A DNA stretch of 64,000 nucleotides, from NCBI RefSeq assembly GCF_040412085.2, contig NZ_CP115921.1, forward strand, positions 1,550,001 through 1,614,000. Direction: 5' to 3'. The translations under genes were made by a program, and so were the position numbers. Origin of the DNA: Vibrio sp. CB1-14. Lineage in GTDB: Bacteria; Pseudomonadota; Gammaproteobacteria; Enterobacterales; Vibrionaceae. How positions within the stretch are numbered: position 1 is the stretch's first letter; every line of letters begins with the position of its first letter. The notes beneath the pieces are model-generated. The model was given only the letters and a program-made list of their open reading frames with translations. It searched no databases and had not been told where the DNA came from. Below are positions 24,447 through 33,398 of this stretch, piece after piece.

Positions 24447-26597
24447 TTAAACCAAGCCGAATGAGCCTTCCCATGAGAACGTTTGACCGGCAAATTCAAC
24501 GCTGTGTTGACCTTGTTGTTCATCTTCCGAGAGATTGCTGATAGCAAAGCAATAGGTTTTACCTGTCGTCATGTTGATTTGAATGACTGTAGCGATGTCA
24601 TTGTTACCTACAACACCCACTGATTCTACTAAGCCACGAGCATTGACAGATTGCTCAAACTCTTCATTGAAGTAACCGTGAGTCTCTAGTACTGATGCGA
24701 ATACATGATCTTTACCCGTTTGGCGCATGATCATTGCAGGCTCACTACGTAGGTTGAAGTCAGGGTCATTTGCACCTAGTCGAGCAAAGATTACTTCGCT
24801 GTCTTTATTGGCACTTGTCACAAGTGAATAGTAGCTGTTATTAACCAACCAGCTCACAAGCGAGCTGTCTTCAACGCTGCCAGAACCTAGGTTCCAAAGG
24901 TGCTGATAACCGTCAGATTCGCCAAGTGGCTTTAATGTTGCTTCGGTTTGATACTCGAAATCGGTACGAATGATTTGGCCTGAATAATGAACAGGAAGAT
25001 CATACTGATGTTCTGCCTCTGACTGGATTCGGTATACGTCGACAACCAGTGGTTTTTCAAACTCTGGCAATTCAGCAAGCAGGATGCTGCGCTGCATATG
25101 TACGCCGTCGTAGTAGCCAGAAATTCGGCCGCTCATGCCTTGAAGCTTGTCGTTTGAGATGTCAAAGAAATGCTTCTCACCAAATTTAGATTCAGCAAGT
25201 GCGGTGTTGAAGTTATTCTGCGTCTTCTGATTTACAGTGACCGTGTTGTGAGCGACAGTTTGCTTACAGTATGACTTGTTTTCTGGGATGTAGCGTCCAC
25301 CAAATTTAGGCTCTACGTTGACCCAGCGTCCATAGCCATAATCGTGAAGTACTTCGTGGCCACGGTTGAATATACTCAAGTGAAGACCATCATAGTGACC
25401 ATGATCGAGTGCTGAATGATACTGGTGATCTGAACCGTGCTGGCCGAACCAAATCAGTGCCATGGTATCGTCGTCTTGGTTATCACGGTGACGAAGAATA
25501 CCTAAACCACCTTTTTCACCTTGAGACCCATCTGTTAGGTATAAGCTACCCCAGTTGAATGGCTTGATCTCGTCCGCTGCTTCCACAGCATTCGATAGAG
25601 TTAGGCCAGACGAATGTACCCAAACATTTTGCTGGTGGTTTGCCATAGCAAGCAAAGTTTCTGCTTTTTCATAGCGATGGAAGCAGACACTCGTTGCCAT
25701 AACGACGCCTTCATCGTTGATCGAGATGGTCTTCGATGAGTCGTTACAAGCGGGTAGGGAGCCATCAGGAAATGCCGTTTTGAATACCGCGTAAGAGGTA
25801 GTCTTGATAACCGAGTCGTTAAACTGGTAGATAGCTAACTCAGGTTGGCGACGTTCAATGGCTTCTGCAAACAGGTAGATTGGTCGCAATGAGAAACGAT
25901 GATAGTACGGCCCTTCCATGTAGTAACCATCTGGCGAGAATAGCTGATCTAATTGAGCAAGAAAGCCACCACTCACTTTGTCGAGTTTCAATCCATAGAG
26001 CGCTTTATTAACAGACTCTTGATCGTTGATCGCGTAACCACAGATACCTACAGCTGCAACTGCCCAAAGACCATGGTTGTGAACGATATCGAAGTCGTGA
26101 CCATAGGTTACAACGAAAAGATCGATCATTTGCTTAAACAGGTCATTTTCGATAAGGGCTTTTTGCTCTTCATCTAGCGTGTGATAAATACAAGAATACG
26201 CACATGAGGCGTACAGCATCCACATGTTTTCATTAAGAGTCTGATGGAAGATTTTGCCTGGAGGGTTGGTATCTTTACTGGTGTTGCTTTCTAGAGTTGG
26301 ATACACCTTGGCATAAGCCGTCAGCATTTCAACGATGTAATCGCGGTATTTCTGCTCTTCCGTAATCAAGAACAAGCGTCCCGCTAAGTCGATATGGATG
26401 TAGTTTTGTTTGTGGCGGTTGTGTTCGTAACCACCACCTTCACCATGACCAGGAACCTCAATACCTACTTGTGTCATGTACGCATCTGTCTGCTTAATGT
26501 CGCGCGCCAGTGCTTTTCCCATAAGGCTATCCGTGCCTAAAGCTTTACGAAGCTCAGCGGCTTCTTCAAAGTTCATTAAAAGAGGTTGATAGCTCAT
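24447..26597 (-). CDS. Oligoalginate exolyase, polysaccharide lyase family 17
   Basis: A 716-residue cytoplasmic enzyme (no signal peptide) that removes unsaturated uronate from oligoalginate ends. The N-terminal alpha/alpha toroid (to about 370) contains IVHNHGLWAV with N174 and H175 and the YYMEGPYYHRF motif with Y231; their spacing equals that of the catalytic Asn-His-Tyr set in the PL17 enzyme Alg17c. The second half is a heparinase II/III-like beta-sheet domain starting near DHQYHSALDHGHYDGLHL. Similar to OalB/OalC-type lyases of Vibrio splendidus. It diverges from kdgF, sharing a control region. Confidence 0.92.
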   Translation of the reverse strand: MSYQPLLMNFEEAAELRKALGTDSLMGKALARDIKQTDAYMTQVGIEVPGHGEGGGYEHNRHKQNYIHIDLAGRLFLITEEQKYRDYIVEMLTAYAKVYPTLESNTSKDTNPPGKIFHQTLNENMWMLYASCAYSCIYHTLDEEQKALIENDLFKQMIDLFVVTYGHDFDIVHNHGLWAVAAVGICGYAINDQESVNKALYGLKLDKVSGGFLAQLDQLFSPDGYYMEGPYYHRFSLRPIYLFAEAIERRQPELAIYQFNDSVIKTTSYAVFKTAFPDGSLPACNDSSKTISINDEGVVMATSVCFHRYEKAETLLAMANHQQNVWVHSSGLTLSNAVEAADEIKPFNWGSLYLTDGSQGEKGGLGILRHRDNQDDDTMALIWFGQHGSDHQYHSALDHGHYDGLHLSIFNRGHEVLHDYGYGRWVNVEPKFGGRYIPENKSYCKQTVAHNTVTVNQKTQNNFNTALAESKFGEKHFFDISNDKLQGMSGRISGYYDGVHMQRSILLAELPEFEKPLVVDVYRIQSEAEHQYDLPVHYSGQIIRTDFEYQTEATLKPLGESDGYQHLWNLGSGSVEDSSLVSWLVNNSYYSLVTSANKDSEVIFARLGANDPDFNLRSEPAMIMRQTGKDHVFASVLETHGYFNEEFEQSVNARGLVESVGVVGNNDIATVIQINMTTGKTYCFAISNLSEDEQQGQHSVEFAGQTFSWEGSFGLV

Positions 26598-26724
26598 TAT
26601 TGTTTCTCCTCGGTGGATTAGTATACAACTTACCCGTTGGAACTAACCCGGTTGATTGCTTGGAGCGAAACTCTATCGCTTGCGCTGTTGAGTCTTGCTC
26701 ACTAAATTGGTCTCTGCATACAAT

Positions 26725-26736
26725 GGTAATACAATA
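26725..26736. promoter_or_regulatory. Alginate-regulon operator for the PL17 gene
   Basis: The minus strand reads TATTGTATTACC, ten bases in common with the regulon consensus. It is about 130 bases before the lyase start. Confidence 0.6.
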
Positions 26737-26886
26737 GCATCTTAAAGCCTAGTTAGAGTCGATAGAATGATGATTGAAGTCACTATGTAATTTGTAAAAC
26801 ACTGTTTATTAATGATTATATTTGAATGTTTAGCTGTATTTGTTGATGTGTATTGCAAACGATTAACTTTTTCTTGTTAAGCTAAT

Positions 26887-26902
26887 ATTGAGCTAGATCA
26901 CA
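26887..26902. promoter_or_regulatory. CRP-like site before kdgF
   Basis: ATTGA-N6-TCACA, with the GATCACA half shared by the porin and transporter regions, lies about 27 bases upstream of the operator centre. Confidence 0.5.
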
Positions 26903-26914
26903 GTTTTATGGGTA

Positions 26915-26927
26915 TATTGTATTACAA
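26915..26927. promoter_or_regulatory. Alginate-regulon operator for kdgF-kdgK-eda
   Basis: TATTGTATTACAA contains the full TTGTA-T-TACAA core. Confidence 0.7.
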
Positions 26928-26992
26928 AAGCGTTTTTGATTTATAGTACATACTAGTTAGAACTTAGAGTGAACCTTAAGTGGAGAATCAAC

Positions 26993-27328
26993 ATGAATCC
27001 TTTCTTTATAAATGACGAGCACGCATGGGACGATCTAGGCGATGGTATAAAGCGCAAGATCGTAGCGTACACTGATGACTTGATGGCTGTTCACCTGTGC
27101 TTTGATAAAGGAGCGATTGGTTATCCTCACACTCACGAAATTCATGATCAAATTGGCTACGTTGTACGTGGTAGTTTCGAAGCGGAAATTGATGGCGAAA
27201 AGCAAGTGCTTAAAGAAGGCGATGCTTACTTTGCTCGCAAGCTAGCGATGCACGGTGCCGTAGCGTTAGAGCAGGATAGTATTCTTCTAGACATCTTTAA
27301 CCCTGCTCGCGAAGACTTTTTGAAATAA
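26993..27328 (+). CDS. kdgF: KdgF-like cupin, uronate linearisation
   Basis: A 111-residue single-domain cupin. KdgF speeds conversion of the cyclic 4,5-unsaturated monouronate released by exolyases into the linear keto form (DEHU). The metal-binding set H46, H48, Q53 (PHTHEIHDQ) and H87 (LAMHGAV) is complete and at the positions known from enteric KdgF. GGAG precedes the ATG at 26993. It is the first gene of a kdgF-kdgK-eda operon, with a full operator just upstream. Confidence 0.9.
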   Translation: MNPFFINDEHAWDDLGDGIKRKIVAYTDDLMAVHLCFDKGAIGYPHTHEIHDQIGYVVRGSFEAEIDGEKQVLKEGDAYFARKLAMHGAVALEQDSILLDIFNPAREDFLK

Positions 27329-27363
27329 TCAATTAAGCAATCACTGTTGCAAAGGTAACACCC

Positions 27364-28296
27364 ATGAAAAATACTAATATTGCAGTTCTTGGCGAGTGTA
27401 TGGTTGAGCTCCAGAAGAAAAATGGCCAGCTACAGCAAACATTCGGCGGTGATACTCTAAATACCGCTCTATACCTATCTAGGCTAACGAGAGCGCATGA
27501 TGTCAACGTCAGTTATGTAACGGCATTAGGTCACGACGAGTTCAGTGGTGAAATGCTCAGCACTTGGCAAAAAGAGGGTATCGATACCTCTAATGTCCTT
27601 CAAATCAAAGACAAAAACCCAGGCATCTACTACATTGAGACAGATGAAACAGGTGAGCGTTACTTCCACTATTGGAGAAACGAGGCTGCGGCAAAATTCA
27701 TCTTTGAACAACCAGAGTCATCGGCTCTTGTTGAGAAACTACTTGGCTACGATTCGCTGTATCTAAGCGGCATCACGTTGGCAATTCTTACACCAGCTGG
27801 TCGTGAAAAGCTGATTGAGACTCTAAAGCAATTCAAAGAACGCGGTGGTAAAGTCTTCTTTGATAACAACTACCGTCCGAAGCTCTGGAGTGATGAGCAA
27901 GAAGCGATTAACTGGTATGAGCAAGTTCTATCAATGACCGACATCGCGATGCTGACGTTTGATGACGAACAAGCATTATACGGTGATAAAGAGTTAGATG
28001 ACTGTATTAATCGTACTTCAGGGCTTGGCGTGAAAGAGATTATCATCAAACGTGGTGCGGAAGCGTGTTTGGTTGTTGAAGGTGACAATCGTGAGTTTGT
28101 AGCACCTAACCCAGTGTCGAATGTTATCGATACCACTGCTGCTGGCGATTCATTCAGTGCTGGTTTCCTCGCGAAACGCCTAACAGGCGGTACTGCGCAA
28201 GAGTCTGCTTTTAGCGGGCACTGCATGGCAGGACAAGTAATTCAGCACAAAGGCGCGATCATTCCTCTGACTGAAATGCCAGAACTATCCCTATAA
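27364..28296 (+). CDS. kdgK: 2-keto-3-deoxygluconate kinase (PfkB family)
   Basis: A 310-residue ribokinase-fold enzyme that phosphorylates KDG to KDPG with ATP. The N-terminal GECMVEL and FGGDTLNTALYLSRL substrate-binding region and the C-terminal DTTAAGDSFSAGFL motif with catalytic base D262 are intact. It is 35 bases downstream of kdgF and followed after 53 bases by eda, so the three genes likely share a transcript. A hairpin lies between kdgK and eda. Confidence 0.94.
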   Translation: MKNTNIAVLGECMVELQKKNGQLQQTFGGDTLNTALYLSRLTRAHDVNVSYVTALGHDEFSGEMLSTWQKEGIDTSNVLQIKDKNPGIYYIETDETGERYFHYWRNEAAAKFIFEQPESSALVEKLLGYDSLYLSGITLAILTPAGREKLIETLKQFKERGGKVFFDNNYRPKLWSDEQEAINWYEQVLSMTDIAMLTFDDEQALYGDKELDDCINRTSGLGVKEIIIKRGAEACLVVEGDNREFVAPNPVSNVIDTTAAGDSFSAGFLAKRLTGGTAQESAFSGHCMAGQVIQHKGAIIPLTEMPELSL

Positions 28297-28301
28297 ATCC
28301 C

Positions 28302-28328
28302 AAAGGCTCGCGTTACTGCGGGCTTTTC
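28302..28328 (+). terminator. Weak terminator-like hairpin between kdgK and eda
   Basis: AAAG-G-CTCGC can pair with GCGGG-CTTT (one bulge, one G-T pair), followed by TTCT. It may lower eda read-through or simply stabilise the upstream message. Confidence 0.4.
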
Positions 28329-28349
28329 TAGAACATGAGTTTGAAAATT

Positions 28350-28973
28350 ATGACAACCTTAAACGAACAGCTAGCAAAGCTAAAAGTTATTCCAGTAATC
28401 GCTATCAATAACGTTGAGCACGCCATTCCACTTGGCCGTGCATTAGTAGAAAATGGCATGCCATGTGCGGAGATCACGCTACGTACTGAATGTGCAATTG
28501 ATGCAATCAAAGCGATGCGCGAAGCGTTTCCAGAAATGCTGATCGGTTCTGGCACGGTACTCACTAATGAGCAGGTTGATGCGTCAATTGAAGCTGGTGT
28601 AGATTTTATCGTAAGCCCAGGCTTCAACCCTCGCACTGTTCAATACTGTATTGATAAAGGTGTGGCGATCGTCCCTGGTGTGAACAACCCTAGTCTGGTT
28701 GAGCAGGCGATGGAAATGGGTCTTCGTACATTGAAATTCTTCCCTGCGGAGCCTTCGGGCGGTGTTGGCATGCTTAAAGCGTTGTCAGCTGTTTACCCAG
28801 TAAACTTCATGCCAACGGGTGGCGTTAGCTTGAACAATGTTGACGACTACCTATCTATTTCATCAGTTCTAGCGTGTGGTGGTACTTGGATGGTTCCAAC
28901 CAAGCTGATGGATGAAGGTAAGTGGGACGAACTAGGTGCCTTGGTGAAAGCGGCAGTAGAGCACGTGAACTAA
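28350..28973 (+). CDS. eda: KDPG aldolase
   Basis: A 207-residue class I aldolase that splits 2-keto-3-deoxy-6-phosphogluconate into pyruvate and glyceraldehyde-3-phosphate, the last step of the pathway. The Schiff-base lysine K129 (LKFFPAEPSGG), E41 and R45 (CAEITLRT) match the E. coli residues with a constant offset of four. The ATG at 28350 gives the usual MTTLNEQLAKLKVIPVIAI start; an ATG at 28335 would add five residues. A strong terminator follows. It may be a pathway-specific copy distinct from the Entner-Doudoroff enzyme. Confidence 0.94.
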   Translation: MTTLNEQLAKLKVIPVIAINNVEHAIPLGRALVENGMPCAEITLRTECAIDAIKAMREAFPEMLIGSGTVLTNEQVDASIEAGVDFIVSPGFNPRTVQYCIDKGVAIVPGVNNPSLVEQAMEMGLRTLKFFPAEPSGGVGMLKALSAVYPVNFMPTGGVSLNNVDDYLSISSVLACGGTWMVPTKLMDEGKWDELGALVKAAVEHVN

Positions 28974-28994
28974 GCGAATTAAGTTCTATAAGGG

Positions 28995-29022
28995 AAAGCG
29001 AGCTTTGATAGCTCGCTTTTTT
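28995..29022 (+). terminator. Terminator of the kdgF-kdgK-eda operon
   Basis: AAAGCGAGCT pairs perfectly with AGCTCGCTTT over a 5-base loop, followed by TTT. Confidence 0.88.
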
Positions 29023-29080
29023 GGTTTTGGCCTCTTTAGCAACTAGGATTAAGCAGCACTTACTTACAATTTTTATTTGG

Positions 29081-29093
29081 TATTGTATGATTT
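29081..29093. promoter_or_regulatory. Possible upstream operator for the symporter gene
   Basis: TATTGTATGATTT keeps the left half of the regulon palindrome. Confidence 0.4.
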
Positions 29094-29188
29094 AAGATTT
29101 TTTTTGTAGTGGCTCTGTATTTGTGTGCTTACATCAGTTGTAATAAGTTGTGGTGAGGCTTTAAGGTCGTTTTAGAAAGACGGAAACC

Positions 29189-29204
29189 TTTGTTTTAGAT
29201 CACA
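29189..29204. promoter_or_regulatory. CRP-like site before the symporter gene
   Basis: TTTGT-N6-TCACA; the right half AGATCACA is shared with the porin and kdgF regions. Confidence 0.45.
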
Positions 29205-29213
29205 TCTTGGGTA

Positions 29214-29226
29214 TATTGTAGTACAA
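29214..29226. promoter_or_regulatory. Alginate-regulon operator for the symporter gene
   Basis: TATTGTAGTACAA has perfect TTGTA and TACAA half sites around a central G. Confidence 0.7.
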
Positions 29227-29289
29227 ATAAGGTTGGCAAAAGAGTAATCTAACTGCAGTAAATTGATAACCTTAATTAAGGCTGAAAAA

Positions 29290-31035
29290 ATGACTATTGA
29301 TACTCTCGTTGTTCTTGCCTACTTCTTCTTTTTAGTAGCGATTGGTTGGATGTTCCGCAAGTTCACAACATCAACCAGTGACTACTTTCGTGGGGGCGGT
29401 AAGATGTTGTGGTGGATGGTTGGTGCAACCGCCTTCATGACGCAATTTTCAGCATGGACGTTTACAGGTGCCGCAGGACGCGCGTTCAGCGACGGTTTCG
29501 TTGTTGTAATCCTATTCTTGGCCAATGCTTTTGGCTACCTAATGAACTATTTGTACTTCGCTCCAAAGTTTCGACAGTTGCGCGTAGTAACAGCGATTGA
29601 AGCGATTCGCCAAAGATTTGGTAAAACTTCAGAGCAGTTCTTCACTTGGGCTGGTATGCCTGACAGCTTGATTTCTGCTGGTATTTGGCTTAATGGTTTG
29701 GCTATCTTTGTCGCAGCGGTATTCAACATCCCAATGGAAGCAACAATCGTTGTGACTGGTTTGGTGTTGATGCTAATGGCAGTAACTGGTGGTTCTTGGG
29801 CGGTTGTCGCATCAGATTTCATGCAAATGCTTGTTATCATGGCCGTGACGATTACCTGTGCGATTGCAGCATACTTCCACGGTGGTGGCATCGGCAATAT
29901 TGTTAGCAACTTCGACGGTGAGTTCTTCGTTGGTAACAACCTAAACTACGTGAGTATCTTTATCCTTTGGGTAGTGTTCATCTTCATCAAGCAGTTTGGT
30001 GTTATGAACAACAGCATCAACGCATACCGTTACCTATGTGCTAAAGATAGTGAAAATGCGCGTAAAGCGGCAGGTCTAGCATGTGTTCTTATGATTGTTG
30101 GTCCAATCATCTGGTTCCTACCACCATGGTACGTAAGTGCATTTATGCCTGACTTCGCTGACCAGTACGGTTCAGTAGGTGGTGATGCAGCTTACCTTGC
30201 TTTCGTACAAAACGTCATGCCAGCAGGTATGGTTGGTCTACTGATGTCTGCAATGTTCGCGGCAACCATGTCTTCAATGGACTCTGGTTTGAACCGTAAC
30301 GCTGGTATCTTTGTTATGAACTTCTACAGCCCGATTGTTCGTCCGAATGCGACCCAAAAAGAGCTAGTGGTTGTAAGTAAGGTTACAACGATTATCATGG
30401 GCTTCATTATCATTGGTATTGGTCTGTTCATTAACTCACTACGTCACTTGAGCTTGTTCGACATCGTACTAAACGTTGGTGCGTTGATCGGCTTCCCAAT
30501 GCTAATCCCTGTACTTCTAGGTATGTGGGTACGCAAGACGCCAGATTGGGCAGGTTGGACAACACTCGTTGTAGGTGGCTTTGTTTCTTACATCTTTGGT
30601 ATCGCATTGACGGCAGAAGACATCCAAAACTGGTTTGGTCTAGAGCAAGCTCTTACTGGCCGCGAGTGGGGTGATTTGAAAGTTGCACTTAGCTTGGCAG
30701 CTCACGTAGTGCTTACCGGTGGCTTCTTCCTAGCAACAACGCTAGTGTACAAAGGCCGTACGCCAGAGCGTGAAGCTGAAGTTGAAAAACTGTTTGAGAA
30801 CTGGAACACACCTGTCGTAGCCGACTCGGAAGAACAGCAAAACCTAGACACGAAACAGCGTGGTATGTTGGGTAAACTAATCAGCGTAGCTGGCTTCGGT
30901 ATCCTAGCGATGGCACTGATTCCAAATGAACCAACAGGTCGCTTATTATTCATCTTGTGTGGCTCAATCGTGCTTTCAGTTGGTGTTCTATTGGTGAACG
31001 CAGCGCGAGCACCACAGAAAGCAATTGCAAACTAA
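29290..31035 (+). CDS. Sodium:solute symporter (SSS family), probable oligoalginate or uronate importer
   Basis: A 581-residue inner membrane protein with about 14 hydrophobic segments and the SSS layout: an N-terminal DTLVVLAYFFFLVAIGW helix, the FSAWTFTGAAGRAF unwound-helix region near residue 52, and GLLMSAMFAATMSSMDSGLNRNAGIF, the sodium-site helix, near residue 318. It resembles the Toa transporters of oligoalginate in Vibrio splendidus and is flanked by exolyases, supporting uptake of oligomers cleaved inside the cell. The ATG at 29290 is preferred; the longer frame begins at a TTG. It is a single-gene unit with its own operator and terminator. Confidence 0.9.
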   Translation: MTIDTLVVLAYFFFLVAIGWMFRKFTTSTSDYFRGGGKMLWWMVGATAFMTQFSAWTFTGAAGRAFSDGFVVVILFLANAFGYLMNYLYFAPKFRQLRVVTAIEAIRQRFGKTSEQFFTWAGMPDSLISAGIWLNGLAIFVAAVFNIPMEATIVVTGLVLMLMAVTGGSWAVVASDFMQMLVIMAVTITCAIAAYFHGGGIGNIVSNFDGEFFVGNNLNYVSIFILWVVFIFIKQFGVMNNSINAYRYLCAKDSENARKAAGLACVLMIVGPIIWFLPPWYVSAFMPDFADQYGSVGGDAAYLAFVQNVMPAGMVGLLMSAMFAATMSSMDSGLNRNAGIFVMNFYSPIVRPNATQKELVVVSKVTTIIMGFIIIGIGLFINSLRHLSLFDIVLNVGALIGFPMLIPVLLGMWVRKTPDWAGWTTLVVGGFVSYIFGIALTAEDIQNWFGLEQALTGREWGDLKVALSLAAHVVLTGGFFLATTLVYKGRTPEREAEVEKLFENWNTPVVADSEEQQNLDTKQRGMLGKLISVAGFGILAMALIPNEPTGRLLFILCGSIVLSVGVLLVNAARAPQKAIAN

Positions 31036-31080
31036 GTGTAGATGCAAAGTAATAACGTATTCAACACGTTAACTGAGCAA

Positions 31081-31110
31081 ATAGCCGCTAAAATTAGCGG
31101 CTATTTTTTT
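31081..31110 (+). terminator. Terminator of the symporter gene
   Basis: ATAGCCGCTAA pairs with TTAGCGGCTAT, followed by TTTTTT. Confidence 0.88.
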
Positions 31111-31214
31111 ATGTCCACGTGGCGACTAGACTGCTTAAAATGTGGACGAGGAAAATACTTAATCTAGGTCACGATTTTCCTTAAAAATAGCGAATACTCA
31201 TCGAAATTGATGTA

Positions 31215-31227
31215 ATTGTATTACAAT
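31215..31227. promoter_or_regulatory. Alginate-regulon operator for the PL15 gene, perfect palindrome
   Basis: ATTGTA-T-TACAAT is a perfect inverted repeat and the best match to the consensus, 55 bases before the start codon. A weak CRP-like site (TCACG half) lies at 31158 to 31173. Confidence 0.75.
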
Positions 31228-31282
31228 AAGATGTATATTGGGTCTCATACCATTTCACTCAATTTGAAATAAGAGAGTTAGC

Positions 31283-33361
31283 ATGAGCAACCAAAAATCT
31301 CTTGATGCCATCAGGAAGATGAAGCTGGAAAATGACACTTCAGCAGGTAACCTTGTAGACCTACTCCCAATCGAAGTCCAAAAACGCGACTTTGATTTGT
31401 CTTTCCTAGATAACTTGAGCGAAGCGCGTCCGCGTCTTCTTGTCCAATCTGCTGATTTGGAAGCATTCAAAGCGGCTGTGCGTGCAGACGAATCTCACTG
31501 CATGTTCGATGATTTCTACAACAACTCAACTGTTAAGTTTTTGGATACAGCGCCTTATGAAGAGCCGAAGCCATATCCTGAGGAGACAGTTGGCAAGGCG
31601 TCTCTATGGCGTCCATACTGGCGTCAAATGTATGTTGATTGCCAAATGGCTCTTAATGCCACTCGTAATCTAGCTATCGCTGGTATCGTCAAAGAAGATG
31701 AAGAGTTAATTGCCAAAGCAAAAGCTTGGACGTTAAAACTGTCTACTTATGATCCTGAAGGTGTGACGTCTCGCGGTTACAATGACGAAGCGGCGTTCCG
31801 TGTTGTCGCGGCAATGGCTTGGGGTTATGACTGGCTACACGCTCACTTCACCGACGAAGAGCGTCAGCAAGTTCAAGATGCGCTGATTGAGCGTCTAGAC
31901 GAAATCATGCACCACCTAAAAGTAACGGTTGATCTACTGAACAACCCACTGAACAGCCACGGTGTTCGTTCTATCTCTTCTGCTATCATCCCGACATGTA
32001 TCGCGCTATACCATGATCACCCGAAAGCAGGTGAGTACATTGCATATGCATTGGAATACTACGCAGTACACTACCCACCATGGGGCGGTGAAGATGGCGG
32101 TTGGGCTGAAGGCCCTGACTACTGGAATACGCAAACTGCATTCCTAGGCGAAGCATTCGATCTATTGAAAGCTTACTGTGGTGTAGATATGTTCAATAAG
32201 ACATTCTACGAAAGCACAGGTGATTTCCCGCTGTATTGTATGCCTGTTCACTCTAAGCGCGCGAGCTTCTGTGACCAGTCTTCAATCGGTGATTTCCCTG
32301 GTCTTAAACTGGCTTACAACATCAAGCACTACGCAGGTGTTAACCAAAAGCCTGAGTACGTTTGGTACTATAACCAGCTTAAGGGGCGTGATACTGAAGC
32401 ACACACGAAATTCTACAACTTCGGTTGGTGGGACTTCGGCTACGACGATCTCCGCTTCAACATTCTTTGGGATGCACCAGAAGAGCAAGCACCATCAAAT
32501 GATCCACTATTGAAGGTGTTCCCAATCACTGGCTGGGCAGCTTTCCATAACAAGATGACTGAGCGTGATAACCATATCCATATGGTATTTAAGTGTTCTC
32601 CATTTGGTTCTATCTCTCACTCTCACGGTGACCAGAATGCGTTCACTCTACATGCATTCGGTGAGACGCTAGCAGCGATCACTGGCTACTACGGTGGTTT
32701 CGGTGTGGACATGCATACTAAGTGGCGCCGTCAAACGTTCTCTAAAAACCTACCTCTATTTGGTGGCAAAGGTCAGTACGGTGAGAACAAAAACACGGGC
32801 TACGAAGGTCACCAAGATCGCTTCTGTATTGAAGCTGGCGGTCAGATCACTGATTACGACACAGAGTCTGATGTGAAGATGGTAGAAGGTGACGCTACGG
32901 CATCATACCAATACTTTGTCCCTGAAATTGAATCTTACAAACGCAAGATCTGGTTTGTGAAGGGTAAAGTGTTTGTTATGCAAGACAAGGCTTCTCTATC
33001 TGAAGAGAAAGACATGACTTGGTTGATGCACACCACATTCGCTAACGAAGTGGCTGAAAAGTCATTCACAATTCAAGGCGAAGTAGCCCACCTAGACGTA
33101 AACTTTATCAATGAATCTCAAGACAACATCCTGTCTGTGAAGAACGTTGAAGGGTTTGGTGAGGTTGACCCATACGAGTACCAAGATCTTGAAATCCACC
33201 GTCACGTGGAAGTTGAGTTCGGTGCAGCGAAAGAGCATAACATTCTGACGTTGCTTGTTCCTAATAAGAACGAAGGTCAGCAAGTGGAAGTGTCTTATAA
33301 ACTAGTCGGCGATATTCTTGAGTTAACTGTGGATGGTGAAGCGGTAACAATTGAGCTTTAG
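31283..33361 (+). CDS. Oligoalginate exolyase, polysaccharide lyase family 15 (OalA-like)
   Basis: A 692-residue cytoplasmic enzyme without a signal peptide. The N-terminal DUF4962-type region and toroid contain NNPLNSHGVRSI (N224, H226) and GGWAEGPDYWN, and the C-terminal heparinase II/III-like sheet starts with GSISHSHGDQNAF, whose histidine matches the catalytic metal-free dyad region of Atu3025-type PL15 lyases. It cuts unsaturated monomers from the ends of alginate oligomers, complementing the PL17 enzyme. It is well separated from its neighbours, with its own perfect operator and a terminator, so it is probably monocistronic. Confidence 0.9.
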   Translation: MSNQKSLDAIRKMKLENDTSAGNLVDLLPIEVQKRDFDLSFLDNLSEARPRLLVQSADLEAFKAAVRADESHCMFDDFYNNSTVKFLDTAPYEEPKPYPEETVGKASLWRPYWRQMYVDCQMALNATRNLAIAGIVKEDEELIAKAKAWTLKLSTYDPEGVTSRGYNDEAAFRVVAAMAWGYDWLHAHFTDEERQQVQDALIERLDEIMHHLKVTVDLLNNPLNSHGVRSISSAIIPTCIALYHDHPKAGEYIAYALEYYAVHYPPWGGEDGGWAEGPDYWNTQTAFLGEAFDLLKAYCGVDMFNKTFYESTGDFPLYCMPVHSKRASFCDQSSIGDFPGLKLAYNIKHYAGVNQKPEYVWYYNQLKGRDTEAHTKFYNFGWWDFGYDDLRFNILWDAPEEQAPSNDPLLKVFPITGWAAFHNKMTERDNHIHMVFKCSPFGSISHSHGDQNAFTLHAFGETLAAITGYYGGFGVDMHTKWRRQTFSKNLPLFGGKGQYGENKNTGYEGHQDRFCIEAGGQITDYDTESDVKMVEGDATASYQYFVPEIESYKRKIWFVKGKVFVMQDKASLSEEKDMTWLMHTTFANEVAEKSFTIQGEVAHLDVNFINESQDNILSVKNVEGFGEVDPYEYQDLEIHRHVEVEFGAAKEHNILTLLVPNKNEGQQVEVSYKLVGDILELTVDGEAVTIEL

Positions 33362-33398
33362 GTTGTTCACACTCCGTTGAATAGAACGCACAATAAAT

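Larger units (their letters stand above)
26598..26992. promoter_or_regulatory. Divergent control region between the PL17 lyase and kdgF genes
   Basis: No gene is seen. Operators lie at 26725 (toward the lyase) and 26915 (toward kdgF), with a CRP-like site at 26887. The remaining DNA is AT-rich. Confidence 0.6.
28974..29289. promoter_or_regulatory. Control region upstream of the sodium symporter gene
   Basis: It begins with the eda terminator, then AT-rich DNA. It holds an operator variant at 29081, a CRP-like site at 29189 and a near-perfect operator at 29214. No gene is seen. Confidence 0.6.
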
